Source: Lachnospiraceae bacterium
Lineage (GTDB): Bacteria; Bacillota; Clostridia; Lachnospirales; Lachnospiraceae
Direction of reading: 5' to 3'
DNA: 64,000 nt
Assembly (NCBI GenBank): GCA_029067205.1
Contig: JAIEEY010000078.1
Coordinates: forward strand, 25,203-89,202
Under the pieces are notes generated by a model. That model had not been told where the DNA came from. It did not search any database and saw only the letters and a list, made by a program, of their open reading frames with translations. Shown piece by piece: positions 35,570-44,600 of the stretch (its first letter is position 1; each line of letters opens with the position of its first letter). Position numbers and translations under genes: made by a program.

Positions 35570-36256
35570 AGCTCCGCCTTCAAATCTTTTTCCGTCTGCC
35601 CACACTGCTGATTCAGAACAAAGGACATGGAGATCGCTTGCACTGGAACCAATCCCGCTGCTATGAGAAGTGCAGAACGGTATGATTATCTTCCCAGAGA
35701 AGTCATAACTTTCTAAAAATGTGCTAATAATACGGGGAGCCTGACCGTGCCAAATCGGATAACCGAGAATTATGGTATCATATTCTTCCATATTCTCCAC
35801 ATCACCTGAAATTACAGGACGCATATCAGGATCATTTTGTTCCTGATCAGCCCGACTGTTCGTATAGTATGACAAGTCTGCCTCTGTATATGGATTTTCA
35901 GGTACAATCCCGTAAATATCAGCTCCTAAAATCTCTGTAATATACTCCGCTACAAGTTCCGTAGTTCCTGTACACGAAAAATATACAACCAATATTTTTG
36001 TACTCACGTCTGCTTCCCGTTCCTCTGTCAAAACGGATTCAGACAGCTCCGTTTCCATTTTCGTTTCTGTATCGGACTGTTCTTCTGTTTCATATTTTTC
36101 CTTCTCTGTCCCATTCTGAAGTGTTCCAGACTGTTTATCTGTTTTCTGTACAGCAGGCTGTATTTCCTCCTGCTTTTCAGATTCAGTAAATTGACCGCAG
36201 GCCGTCAAAACAAAAACTATAACATAAGAAAGCAATAAACTGACTGTTCTTCTCAT
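35513..36256 (-). CDS. Lipoprotein-anchored flavodoxin
   Basis: This 247-residue protein has a signal peptide and lipobox (VIVFVLTACGQ, Cys near 20) and a polar, Glu/Lys/Thr-rich spacer (about 25-85). The flavodoxin domain has FMN loop YFSCTGTTELVAEYI, an acidic loop, and YPIWHGQAPRIISTFLE. It should sit on the outer face of the membrane and carry electrons by FMN. Its ATG overlaps the stop of an upstream gene remnant (TAATG), so it was the second gene of an operon. The 3' end overlaps the convergent YolD-like frame. Confidence 0.85.
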   Translation of the reverse strand: MRRTVSLLLSYVIVFVLTACGQFTESEKQEEIQPAVQKTDKQSGTLQNGTEKEKYETEEQSDTETKMETELSESVLTEEREADVSTKILVVYFSCTGTTELVAEYITEILGADIYGIVPENPYTEADLSYYTNSRADQEQNDPDMRPVISGDVENMEEYDTIILGYPIWHGQAPRIISTFLESYDFSGKIIIPFCTSHSSGIGSSASDLHVLCSESAVWADGKRFEGGASKESIVEWITKLELNEAR

Positions 36257-36387
36257 TAGCTATTCCACCTTTCTTCCAGTACCTTCAACAGGTATGCCAT
36301 ATTCCGACCAGGATTTCCCATTGTATCAGGACCTCCCTCATCTTTCTGGACATCTCCCGGCATTTGTCCATGTGCCATTACCCAGTA
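36256..36387 (-). pseudogene. C-terminal fragment of a flavodoxin-like NAD(P)H oxidoreductase
   Basis: About 41 codons (beginning MAHGQMPGDVQKDEGGPD and ending GRNMAYLLKVLEERWNS) resemble the C-terminus of the FMN reductase-like protein at 54566-55183 (HGREPGQADMDEEGKQ... ARNMSFLMK). The 5' part is missing, and the fragment begins next to the 160-bp hairpin element. The stop overlaps the flavodoxin start. Confidence 0.6.
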
Positions 36388-36547
36388 AGGAACTGTTCAA
36401 AAATAACTTGCACACCTTGACTTGTCTATTTCTTCGAGGGTGCAGGTCAAAAAGCCTCGCCGTAGCCCGCTACGCCTACGTTTTTTGGCCTGCACCCTCG
36501 AAGAAATATCCTACGCAAGTTACACATGTTATTTCTGAACAGTTCCT
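36388..36547. mobile_element. 160-bp hairpin MITE-like element
   Basis: The ends AGGAACTGTTCAAAAATAAC and GTTATTTCTGAACAGTTCCT are near-perfect inverted repeats. A second long arm (TATTTCTTCGAGGGTGCAGG and its complement) makes the whole unit fold into one hairpin. No clear target duplication is seen. It separates the oxidoreductase fragment from the aldo/keto reductase gene. Confidence 0.75.
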
Positions 36548-36571
36548 AAGGGGGACCAGCTACAAACCTTT

Positions 36572-37651
36572 TTAATACCAGTCATGTTTCTCGCCACGGT
36601 CAAGGGCATTGATACGCTCCATCTCCTCCTCCGACAACTCAAAATCAAACAATTCCGTGTTTTCCTGAATATGATCGGGATTGCTGGAGCCGGGAATCAC
36701 TACGACACCTTTTTGCAGATTCCACCGGAGGATAACCTGTGCCGATGATTTCCCATGCACTTTGGCAATCTCCAAAATCACTTCATTCCCAAGCAGTTCT
36801 GCCGTATATCCCCTGCCGCCAAGAGGATACCAGCCCTGCACCACGATCCCAAGGCTATGAATGTATGGGATTACATCATTTTCCTGATAATACGGGTGTA
36901 TTTCGTTCTGGACAAGGGCAGGCATAATGTTTATCTGAGGTAAAAATTCCTCCAGTTCTTCCACATACCAATTTGATAGACCTAGTGAACGGATCTTACC
37001 ATCTGCGACCGCTTTTTCCATTGCGAGGTAAGCTTCCACATCGCCTGCTCCTGGGTGGTGGAGCAGCATCATATCAATGTATTCTATATCTAATTTAGAA
37101 AGTGCCTCCTCAATCGCAGCTTCCGGATCAGAAAACTGATTCGGGTACAGCTTTGTGATCACAAAGATTTCTTCCCTCGGTATGCCGGAATTCCTGACAG
37201 CTTCCCCTACGCTTTCCTCATTACGATACATATAGGCAGTATCAATCAGACGGACTCCGCAGTTCAATGCCGATGCGACGGACTTCACACAGGTATCCCC
37301 GGTCAGGCTGTATGTGCCAATCCCATATATGGGCATTTCATACCCACTGTTCAATAAAACCGTCTTTGTTTCAAAGTTAAAAGAAATATCCCCTGCCACT
37401 GTATTACCGCCTTCCTGTATTTGTAGCTGCTGTTCTTCCCCTCCACCCAAATCATATCCCATCTGTATCCCGGTTTGTATGGTTTCTAAATCTGCTGACT
37501 GTTCTGCCACCCCTGTTGTTCCGCCACTCTCTGTCTGCCCATACTGTCCGGCATCCTTATCTACAGCGGATTCTGTCCTTGCCCGTTTCCCGCAGGCTGA
37601 TAACACAGCTATAAGCAGAACGACCAGCATAAAATTAATCAACCGTTTCAT
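36572..37651 (-). CDS. Lipoprotein-anchored aldo/keto reductase
   Basis: This 359-residue protein has a signal peptide with lipobox (AVLSACGK) and a low-complexity spacer to about residue 90. A complete aldo/keto reductase barrel follows. The catalytic tetrad is visible: Asp and Tyr in LIDTAYMYRNEE, Lys in VITKLYPNQ, His in LLHHPG. The NADPH end is IPGSSNPDHIQEN. The family is normally cytosolic, so a lipid-anchored form is odd: NADPH is not expected outside. The start has AAGGAGG. It overlaps the acetyltransferase gene by 17 bases, indicating one operon with the flavodoxin and reductase genes. Confidence 0.88.
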   Translation of the reverse strand: MKRLINFMLVVLLIAVLSACGKRARTESAVDKDAGQYGQTESGGTTGVAEQSADLETIQTGIQMGYDLGGGEEQQLQIQEGGNTVAGDISFNFETKTVLLNSGYEMPIYGIGTYSLTGDTCVKSVASALNCGVRLIDTAYMYRNEESVGEAVRNSGIPREEIFVITKLYPNQFSDPEAAIEEALSKLDIEYIDMMLLHHPGAGDVEAYLAMEKAVADGKIRSLGLSNWYVEELEEFLPQINIMPALVQNEIHPYYQENDVIPYIHSLGIVVQGWYPLGGRGYTAELLGNEVILEIAKVHGKSSAQVILRWNLQKGVVVIPGSSNPDHIQENTELFDFELSEEEMERINALDRGEKHDWY

Positions 37652-38237
37652 GGCGCTCCTCCTTTTCTTCCCGAATGACCTTTAACACTTTTGCAGGAAC
37701 GCCTCCAACTACTGTCATGGCAGGAACATCCCGCGTAATCACGGCTCCCGCCGCAACCACCGCCCAGTCGCCAATCGTTACTCCTGGCAATATCGTTGCG
37801 TTAGAGCCAATCCAAACATGAGCGCCAATCTTTATCGGTGCATAATGATTTTTTCTGTTTTTCACCGGATTCAGGTCATGGTTGATTGTCGCCAATACAA
37901 CATTATGGCCAATCAGGGTTCCGTCCCCGATTTCAATTCCGCCCTGATCCTGAAAATGGCATCCTGAATTGATAAAGACATCTTTCCCAATTGTGATATT
38001 TTTACCAAAGTCTGTATAGAACGGAGGGAACAGCCGGAAGGTATCATCAATCTTTTTCCCCGTCAGCCGCCCCATAATCTCCCGGAGTTCCTCCGGGGTA
38101 TGGTACTGATTATTCAGTTCCATGCCAATCCGGATTGCCTTCTGACAAACGGCATCAAAAAATTCCCTCCACTCTGGATTCTGCGCAGCGTTTCCTTCTT
38201 CGCCCTGGAACGCTTCCAATATATCTTCTAAAGCCAA
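37635..38237 (-). CDS. Maltose/galactoside O-acetyltransferase-like protein (left-handed beta helix)
   Basis: This protein has about 200 residues. The N-terminal maltose-acetyltransferase-type helical cap (NPEWREFFDAVCQKA) is followed by hexapeptide repeats forming a left-handed beta helix (INSGCHFQDQGGIEIGDG, INHD with the catalytic His, VWIGSNATILPGVTIGD, GGVPAKVLKVI). It transfers acetyl from acetyl-CoA to a sugar or similar acceptor. The track ATG at 38246 directly abuts GGAAGGGG, so TTG 38237 nine bases on is the better start. It overlaps the aldo/keto reductase gene. Confidence 0.85.
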   Translation of the reverse strand: MALEDILEAFQGEEGNAAQNPEWREFFDAVCQKAIRIGMELNNQYHTPEELREIMGRLTGKKIDDTFRLFPPFYTDFGKNITIGKDVFINSGCHFQDQGGIEIGDGTLIGHNVVLATINHDLNPVKNRKNHYAPIKIGAHVWIGSNATILPGVTIGDWAVVAAGAVITRDVPAMTVVGGVPAKVLKVIREEKEERHETVD

Positions 38238-38264
38238 AACAAACATCCCCTTCCGTGTTTTTTC

Positions 38265-38795
38265 TTATTTCAGCGACCGTCCGAAATCCCTTAACTCATC
38301 CAGCTTTTCCCTTGAACCGTTTTCGCTGCCATATGCCGTGAACACACCCATATTTTCCAGTCCAAGATAGCCTAGAAAATCTCCTTTAAAAGAAAATAAA
38401 GCCCCCTCATACATATCCGGATCACCGGAACTTAAAATCGTTGCAGTCTTTTTCAAACAGGACGGTCCGACAGGATACGCGGCAGAATAAAAGCGGTCAA
38501 TTACACATTTCAACTGCCCCGATATGCCATGATAGTAAATAGGGGACGCAATCACTAACATTTTTGTATTTTCAAGCAGCTTATAAACCTCTTGCATATC
38601 ATCTTTCTGTATGCAGACACCCATTCTCTTTGTATGGCAGTATTCGCAAGCCATGCATCCTCCAATCTTCATTTTGCAGATATCTGCTACTTCTACATTA
38701 TGTCCTACAGATACAGCGCCCTCCCGAAAGGCGTCAGCCATCTGTCTTGTATTTCCCCTTGGACGCGGACTTCCATTCAGAACTAAAATATTCAT
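38265..38795 (-). CDS. NADPH-dependent FMN reductase / flavodoxin-family protein
   Basis: This 176-residue cytoplasmic flavoprotein has FMN loop LNGSPRPRGNTRQM and cysteine-bearing GGCMACEYCHTKRMGVCIQKDDM, typical of iron-sulfur flavoprotein-like reductases. ASPIYYHGISGQLKCVIDRFY closes the flavin site. AGGAGG precedes the ATG. It is divergent from the LysR gene, and the LysR box lies in the shared gap, so it is the probable first gene of a LysR-controlled redox operon with the acetyltransferase and aldo/keto reductase. Confidence 0.88.
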   Translation of the reverse strand: MNILVLNGSPRPRGNTRQMADAFREGAVSVGHNVEVADICKMKIGGCMACEYCHTKRMGVCIQKDDMQEVYKLLENTKMLVIASPIYYHGISGQLKCVIDRFYSAAYPVGPSCLKKTATILSSGDPDMYEGALFSFKGDFLGYLGLENMGVFTAYGSENGSREKLDELRDFGRSLK

Positions 38796-38903
38796 ACCAT
38801 TTCCTCCTGACCTATGATAGAAACTGTTTCACATTTTCTATTATCTAAGTTCTATTGTAATTCACCATAAACATAATATCAAATACATATATAGAATGGC
38901 GTT

Positions 38904-38922
38904 CCATACTTGAAAAGTATGG
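38904..38922. promoter_or_regulatory. LysR-type operator between divergent genes
   Basis: CCATACTT-GAA-AAGTATGG is a perfect dyad that contains ATAC-N7-GTAT, the classic LysR-family binding form. It lies 50 bases before the LysR start and about 110 bases before the divergent reductase start. Confidence 0.7.
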
Positions 38923-38971
38923 TTCTTTTTGTTATTGTAAAGATAACGACATTATCAGGGAGGTTTTACAC

Positions 38972-39847
38972 TTGGACATTCGGGTATTACAGTATTTCCT
39001 TGCAGTTGTAAGGGAAGAAAGCATAACAAAGGCAGCGGAAGCCCTGCGCATGACGCAGCCGCCGCTTTCTAGACAGTTAAAGGATTTGGAAGAAGAATTA
39101 GGAAAACAGCTTCTCATTCGCGGAAGCAAAAAAGTCACCCTGACCGAGGACGGAATGCTGCTCCGGAAACGTGCGGAAGAATTAGTTGATTTAATGGAAA
39201 AGACAAAGGCAGAACTGGCATCTTCCAATGAGAACATAAGCGGCGATATTTATATCGGCTGCGGAGAAACGGAAAGTATTTCCTATTTAGCACAGGCAGC
39301 TTGTGATCTGCAGAAAAAGCACCCTCTCATTCATTATCACATTTATAGCGGCGATGCAGAACGTGTCATGGAAAAACTGGATAAAGGGCTAATTGATTTC
39401 GGGTTATTGGTTGGAGCCGCGGACATCAGCAAGTATGATCACCTCAAACTTCCCCAAAAAGATGTATGGGGTGTCCTGATGCGCAAAGACAGTCCGTTAG
39501 CAGGAAAGGAAACGGTCTGCGCAGAGGATTTATGGGATAAGCCTTTAATCGTATCCCATCAGACCTCAAACAATACGGAAATGTTCCACTGGTTAAAGAC
39601 GGATATTTCCAGGCTCAATATTGTTGCAACATATGATCTGATCTATAACGCCGCACAATTTGTCAAAAGGGGCTTTGGATATGTGATCGCCTTGGACAGA
39701 CTGATCAACACGACAGGGGACAGCAATTTATGTTTTAAACCGCTTTCCCCCGCATTAGAAGCAGAACTTTGTATTGTTTGGAAAAAGTATCAGGTTCTTT
39801 CAAGAGCCTCCAGTGCATTTCTTCAACAATTGAAAACAGATACATAA
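38972..39847 (+). CDS. LysR-family transcriptional regulator
   Basis: This 291-residue protein has an N-terminal winged helix (about 1-60, YFLAVVREESITKAAEALRMTQPPLSRQLKDLEEELG) and a periplasmic-binding-like effector domain (about 88-285). The start is TTG, eight bases after GGGAGG. It is divergent from the FMN reductase operon and very likely controls it through the dyad at 38904-38922. The effector cannot be deduced; oxidised or electrophilic compounds are a reasonable guess given the reductases. Confidence 0.92.
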   Translation: MDIRVLQYFLAVVREESITKAAEALRMTQPPLSRQLKDLEEELGKQLLIRGSKKVTLTEDGMLLRKRAEELVDLMEKTKAELASSNENISGDIYIGCGETESISYLAQAACDLQKKHPLIHYHIYSGDAERVMEKLDKGLIDFGLLVGAADISKYDHLKLPQKDVWGVLMRKDSPLAGKETVCAEDLWDKPLIVSHQTSNNTEMFHWLKTDISRLNIVATYDLIYNAAQFVKRGFGYVIALDRLINTTGDSNLCFKPLSPALEAELCIVWKKYQVLSRASSAFLQQLKTDT

Positions 39848-39852
39848 AAATG

Positions 39853-40209
39853 TTACCTACACAATGCACGAAAGTAATCCTTTTTCTTTAGTATTTCCTC
39901 CTGTCTGTCTTTAGAAAATGTTCGAAATATTTCATCGTACTCCAGTGCTTCAAACGGCGTTCCCAATACAGGCGTTAAAACTTCATGTTCATACCATTTC
40001 TGCCAAAGTTCTTCAAATAGCTTCGAACTGTCTGAATATATCGCAGCAGAATCAAAGTTTTCACCCTCATTGAACCATTGTAGACGGACAAAACCGAACC
40101 TTCCGGCATCTGCTACCATCACATCCGTCTGCTCATACAGTTCATTGAAAGCATCTGCTACTTTTTGGCATCTTACCCGCTGTTCCTCCGTAATATATGT
40201 TTCTGCCAT
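39853..40209 (-). CDS. Hypothetical small cytoplasmic protein
   Basis: This 118-residue protein is acidic and rich in Glu, Phe and Tyr, with no signal peptide, membrane helix or known motif. AGGAGG lies seven bases before the ATG, so it is a real gene. It converges with the LysR gene, whose stop is only five bases away. I do not recognise the family. Confidence 0.7.
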   Translation of the reverse strand: MAETYITEEQRVRCQKVADAFNELYEQTDVMVADAGRFGFVRLQWFNEGENFDSAAIYSDSSKLFEELWQKWYEHEVLTPVLGTPFEALEYDEIFRTFSKDRQEEILKKKDYFRALCR

Positions 40210-40357
40210 AAATGATCCTCCTAACCACTTCTGAACAATATTTCAAAATTATTTGTTTCCCTTTTAACAGTAAATCGTGCAGAGTCCAATATATAGCACG
40301 TTTATGTGGGGCATTGCAAAAAACATTCACTTTTATACGACTAATTACACATAAATA

Positions 40358-40591
40358 TTATACTAAATAGTCTCTCAGCTTCTCGACAACTTTTTCTGCA
40401 TCTTCCCTATCCTTGTGGATACGGAGTTCAACGGGTTGTGATAAGTTAATCGTAAAAATTCCCACAATGGACTTCGCATTAATGACATATCGACCACAAA
40501 TTATATCCATGTCTGCATCTAACTTTGATACAATGCTTGTAAACTTCTTTGCGCGGTCAATCGAATTTATTAATATTTTTACCGTAAACAA
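40358..40591 (-). CDS. HPr-like protein without the phosphorylated histidine
   Basis: This 77-residue protein has the HPr fold pattern: NAKSIVGIFTINLS around residues 38-51 matches the Ser-46 loop of HPr, and the C-terminal helix (REDAEKVVEKLRDYL) fits. The active-site loop of HPr (LHARPA) is replaced by IDRAKKF, so there is no His-15 and it cannot carry PTS phosphate. Such forms recur in Lachnospiraceae. It may be a regulator responding through the serine. The start is probably TTG with AGGAGG close by. It lies directly downstream of the GH36 operon end. Confidence 0.75.
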   Translation of the reverse strand: MFTVKILINSIDRAKKFTSIVSKLDADMDIICGRYVINAKSIVGIFTINLSQPVELRIHKDREDAEKVVEKLRDYLV

Positions 40592-40655
40592 GATTCCTCC
40601 TAATTTGACAAAATTATTTTGTATTATGTATCATTGCATTCCATTCCATATTCTC

Positions 40656-42929
40656 CTATGAGGAAGTTTCAACAATATGTATCTGCCATGCCTGAAATCC
40701 CTGTGTCACATCTGGAATTACCAGACCACATTGCTGCAACGCCAAACCGGTAATCTTTTCCCCTTCCTTATATCCATAGGGCAGATTCTTCATAAACCAT
40801 TCTCTTGCCTGATCTGGCAGTGATTCCATGCCATCCGTATTTAGGTGTATCTGATAATTTGCATTTGCCTTCAGGCCATATACCTTCACGATAACGGGCG
40901 CAGCATTTGCCATCACATGATGATATACCACGCTTACCAAAGCCTCCCGTCCCTCTGGATCTGCCATTTCCCATGCAGTACACTGCTCATCAGAAGGGGA
41001 CAGCAGCCGGTAATACTCACCATACTGAATCAGATCATAATATTCCTTGAAGGTTTCAATCTGTCGCCGAACTTGCTCTTTTTCTTCTTTAGTCAGCTTT
41101 GTGACATCCAGCTCATAGCCAAAAGTTCCCGCCATTGCCACACAACCTCTTGTTGAAAAAGGTGTGATACGGCAGGTTTGATGATTGGGCACTGCAGAAA
41201 CATGTGCCCCCATAGTGGACACAGGGTAACAGAAAGAAGTACCATACTGTATCCCGAGTCTGGCTATCGCATCAGTATTGTCACTGCACCAAATCTGCGG
41301 CGTGTAATACAGCATGCCTGTATCAAACCGTCCGCCTCCGCCACTGCAGCCCTCAAACAGAATATGAGGAAACTTTGTAGTCAATATCTCTAGTACACGA
41401 TAAAGTCCAAGCACATACCGGTGGGCAAATTCCCCCTGCCCCTGTGCATCAAGTGCCTTGCTGTATTTGTCACACACGCTTCTGTTAAAATCCCATTTCA
41501 CATAAGTAATCGGTGTATCTGCAAAAATAGCTGACATGCGGTCTATGATATGGTCCTGTACATCTTCCCGCGAAAAATCAAGAATCAACTGGTTTCTGCT
41601 AAGTATCGGCTTTCTCCCCGGTATCGCCACAGCCCAATCAGGATGTTCACGGTACAGATCGCTGTCTTCTGAAATGCACTCCGGCTCGAACCAGAGACCA
41701 AACTGCAAGCCACATTCCACAATCCTCTCAGCCAGTTCTTTTAGCGTACATCCCAGTTTCTTCTCATTGGGGAACCAGTCGCCAAGACCTGAATTGTCAT
41801 CATCACGCTTTCCAAACCAACCATCGTCAAGCACAAAAAGTTCTACCCCTAAATCTACAGCATCCTTTGCAATTGCAACTAATTTTTCCCCTGTAAAATT
41901 GAAATACGTCGCTTCCCAGTTATTGATCAAAACCGGGCGCCGATTCTCCTTCCACTCTCCACGACAGATATTCTTCCGTATGGTCTTATGCAGGTTTCTG
42001 CTGACCGCACCAAATCCGTGTGCGCTGTAAGTCATCATGACCTCCGGTGTGTCAAATGCTTCACCTGGCCGTAGATTCCACGCAAAATTATCCGGATGGA
42101 TGCCACAGATCAGTCTGGTCTGATCTACCTGGTCTTTTTCAGCCTCCATCTGAAATTCCCCGCTATAAAGAAATGAAAATGCATAGCATCCGCCCTTCTC
42201 CTCATCTGTATTTTTCTCACTGACAAGTACAAATGGATTGTAATGATGGCTTGAAGTGCCGCGCACGCTTCCTATAGAATGTATGCCGTGGTCAAGCTCA
42301 CTTCTCTGCACGGTCCTTTCCTTAACGTGTCCACCATAAAATGTTATCCAGTCATATTCGCCATTGATCCAGTCCAGATTCATACTGGCGGCCTTCTGTA
42401 ATACAATATTTTTGTCCCCCTGATTCATAATCTTTACTGCACGGGTAATGATATCATTCTCTTCCAGGACACCGTACAACAGATGCACTTCCACCTTTGA
42501 ATACGAATCTTCCAGAATGATTTCCAACGTGTCCGCAGTCCCGTCCTCCGCATAAACAGCTGGCAGATTCGGTATGGAATACTTCCCCTTATGAATGTTA
42601 TAACCCCTGTAACAAAGAACTGATGCCAGGCTCCCATCTTCATTCTGTATTTTTAATGCACTGATACGGAAATCGCCTGTCCCAAAACAGCTGTACTCTT
42701 GTGGAAGGATATCCAAAGAATATGCCCTGTTTTCTTTTCCCAGCTCATAAGGATTACCCGAAAATCCTCTGTCCCTGATGTACACTACATAGGATTTATC
42801 GCTGTCATCTGACCTTTCCCCGTAATAAACATGGAGAAAGGTACCCTGGACATCTGCTTTCATCTGATATGTTGTATTTTTTGTGTGTAAAGTAAATATC
42901 TTCTCTTTCTCATCTACTATGATAGACAT
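40656..42929 (-). CDS. Alpha-galactosidase, glycoside hydrolase family 36
   Basis: This 757-residue enzyme is full length for GH36. It has an N-terminal beta-sandwich, then a TIM barrel with VLDDGWFGKRDDD and the nucleophile D480 in TYVKWDFNR. The acid/base is D550 in WCSDNTDAI. A C-terminal beta domain follows. It releases alpha-1,6-galactose from raffinose, stachyose or melibiose in the cytoplasm. GGAGG nine bases upstream fixes the ATG, only two bases after the stop of the binding-protein gene, so it is the last gene of the transporter operon. Confidence 0.96.
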   Translation of the reverse strand: MSIIVDEKEKIFTLHTKNTTYQMKADVQGTFLHVYYGERSDDSDKSYVVYIRDRGFSGNPYELGKENRAYSLDILPQEYSCFGTGDFRISALKIQNEDGSLASVLCYRGYNIHKGKYSIPNLPAVYAEDGTADTLEIILEDSYSKVEVHLLYGVLEENDIITRAVKIMNQGDKNIVLQKAASMNLDWINGEYDWITFYGGHVKERTVQRSELDHGIHSIGSVRGTSSHHYNPFVLVSEKNTDEEKGGCYAFSFLYSGEFQMEAEKDQVDQTRLICGIHPDNFAWNLRPGEAFDTPEVMMTYSAHGFGAVSRNLHKTIRKNICRGEWKENRRPVLINNWEATYFNFTGEKLVAIAKDAVDLGVELFVLDDGWFGKRDDDNSGLGDWFPNEKKLGCTLKELAERIVECGLQFGLWFEPECISEDSDLYREHPDWAVAIPGRKPILSRNQLILDFSREDVQDHIIDRMSAIFADTPITYVKWDFNRSVCDKYSKALDAQGQGEFAHRYVLGLYRVLEILTTKFPHILFEGCSGGGGRFDTGMLYYTPQIWCSDNTDAIARLGIQYGTSFCYPVSTMGAHVSAVPNHQTCRITPFSTRGCVAMAGTFGYELDVTKLTKEEKEQVRRQIETFKEYYDLIQYGEYYRLLSPSDEQCTAWEMADPEGREALVSVVYHHVMANAAPVIVKVYGLKANANYQIHLNTDGMESLPDQAREWFMKNLPYGYKEGEKITGLALQQCGLVIPDVTQGFQAWQIHIVETSS

Positions 42930-42931
42930 GA

Positions 42932-44494
42932 TTATTTTCCTCCATACATCTCATTTACTTCTATAGTGGCCTGATCCCCACCTGCATCTTTCCACTGTTG
43001 TACTAAAACATCAAAATAATTTAAATCTTCTTCTCCAAGAATGATTTTTGTGAAACCTTCATTTAAGATACTTTCCAGCAGATCCCCTCGTTCTAAATTT
43101 GTAGGGGTACTGATTCCCCATACCTCATTACGAACATAAGCTTCCTGCTCTAATAACTCCACCGCAATGCCATAAGCTGACTTTTCATTTCCCTGTTGAA
43201 GCCAGTCCCCAATATTATCAGGATTCTTCTCCGTCTTCCATCTAATGCAGCTATAATATTTTACAGCATCCTTGCCCAATTCTGTAACATCCGCATTCCC
43301 GCCTTCTGCAAGTGCAGTTTTCACTCTCTGAAACTGATTATAGTCCGTCTGAGGATTAATTACAGTAAATGCATAAGGGATATTTGTATAAGAATGGTCA
43401 AACAGGGAACTGATAAACTCCGGCGATTCTGTTTCCGCTGCCTCATCCATCATATATACATAAAAATTGATCAGTTCCATGACTGCCTCTGGGTGCTCAC
43501 AATTTTTGTTGATTACAATATATCCCCTATTCCCGGAACTGATATTCTGGTAAACATTTTTGGAATTGGCAGAGGGAATTGGATAAGGTTCAAAAAAAGC
43601 ATTTTCCCCCTGTTTTCTAATAACATCAGGCATTGGGTCATAACCCATCCATTGTGCCATAGGACAAACTCCGGTTTTTCCTTCCACCACATCCTGAAAC
43701 ATCTTACGCGAATCATAAATAGGAAAATCTAGATTAATGATCCCCTGCTCATACCATTCTGCATATACTTCCAGCACTTCTTTCATTTCTGGCTGTACAG
43801 AACCATAACCTATGGTTCCGTCCGCAAGCCTGATCCAGATTCCTGGATTGGCTCCCCACGCCGGAGCCAGCCGTTTCATACATTCCAGTGAACTGTCTTC
43901 CGTTATTGGATATCCGCCAAAGACTTCCGCAAATTCCTGTGCAATCGCCACTACATCATCCATTGTTTCCGGATCACTGGCCTGTATCTTTTCCTTCCAA
44001 TCCTTACGGATCCATATATATTGAAACTGGTCAATGATTCCATAATTCAGCTGTGGGATTCCCCACAGCTGTTCGTCTTTCCATGCCGTCTGAAAAGTAT
44101 AATTGTCATATGCCATGTACCCTTTTAATGTATCAGAAGCATACTGCTCAAAAGTATCTGTCAGATCCATGATCAACCCCATCTCCTGCAGTCTGCTGAA
44201 TTGTACCTCGTTTACCTGAAAAACATCAGGAAGCTCGCCATCAGTAATAGATATATCCAGCTTTGTGGTATAATCATTGGAAACCCACAAGTTTCTTACT
44301 GAAATGTGAAAGCGCTCTTCAAATGCCCTATACCATGTATTGTCATCATAGGTATCACCATTCTGAAACTGTGTACCTACATTTTCCATCACTACAGTAG
44401 TCAGGATAATATTGTCTTCCTCATATTTTCCCGCATTACATGCAACCAAGGATACCATCAAAATACTCAGGAATAAAACACTTATTTTTTTCAT
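42932..44494 (-). CDS. ABC sugar transporter substrate-binding lipoprotein (second copy)
   Basis: This protein has about 520 residues with a signal peptide and lipobox (SLVACNAG). It is of the LipO/LplA-type family 1 binding proteins, which hand oligosaccharides to CUT1 permeases of the LplB/LplC type. AAAGGAG eight bases before MKKISV supports ATG 44494 rather than the GTG at 44503. It is strongly similar throughout to the protein at 46431-48080 (shared TTVV.EN.GT.FQNGDTYDDNTWYRA block), so the operon holds a duplicated pair, perhaps with different sugar preferences. Confidence 0.88.
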   Translation of the reverse strand: MKKISVLFLSILMVSLVACNAGKYEEDNIILTTVVMENVGTQFQNGDTYDDNTWYRAFEERFHISVRNLWVSNDYTTKLDISITDGELPDVFQVNEVQFSRLQEMGLIMDLTDTFEQYASDTLKGYMAYDNYTFQTAWKDEQLWGIPQLNYGIIDQFQYIWIRKDWKEKIQASDPETMDDVVAIAQEFAEVFGGYPITEDSSLECMKRLAPAWGANPGIWIRLADGTIGYGSVQPEMKEVLEVYAEWYEQGIINLDFPIYDSRKMFQDVVEGKTGVCPMAQWMGYDPMPDVIRKQGENAFFEPYPIPSANSKNVYQNISSGNRGYIVINKNCEHPEAVMELINFYVYMMDEAAETESPEFISSLFDHSYTNIPYAFTVINPQTDYNQFQRVKTALAEGGNADVTELGKDAVKYYSCIRWKTEKNPDNIGDWLQQGNEKSAYGIAVELLEQEAYVRNEVWGISTPTNLERGDLLESILNEGFTKIILGEEDLNYFDVLVQQWKDAGGDQATIEVNEMYGGK

Positions 44495-44600
44495 CACCGG
44501 CACTCCTTTTATTGTAGAAACTACTACCCAGTCTATCTTGAATATCTATGTATATATTACATAATATATCCGTTTTAGTAAACTACTATCAAGGAGATTC

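Noticed and set aside
36294-36575. ORF 36294-36575 (93 codons, plus strand)
   Set aside because: It lies across the 160-bp hairpin element and the antisense of a gene fragment; composition and position show it is a shadow.
44300-44330. CcpA (cre) site TGTGAAAGCGCTCTTCAAA
   Set aside because: It resembles a cre site but lies inside the coding sequence of the binding protein at a place encoding conserved residues; not enough to call.
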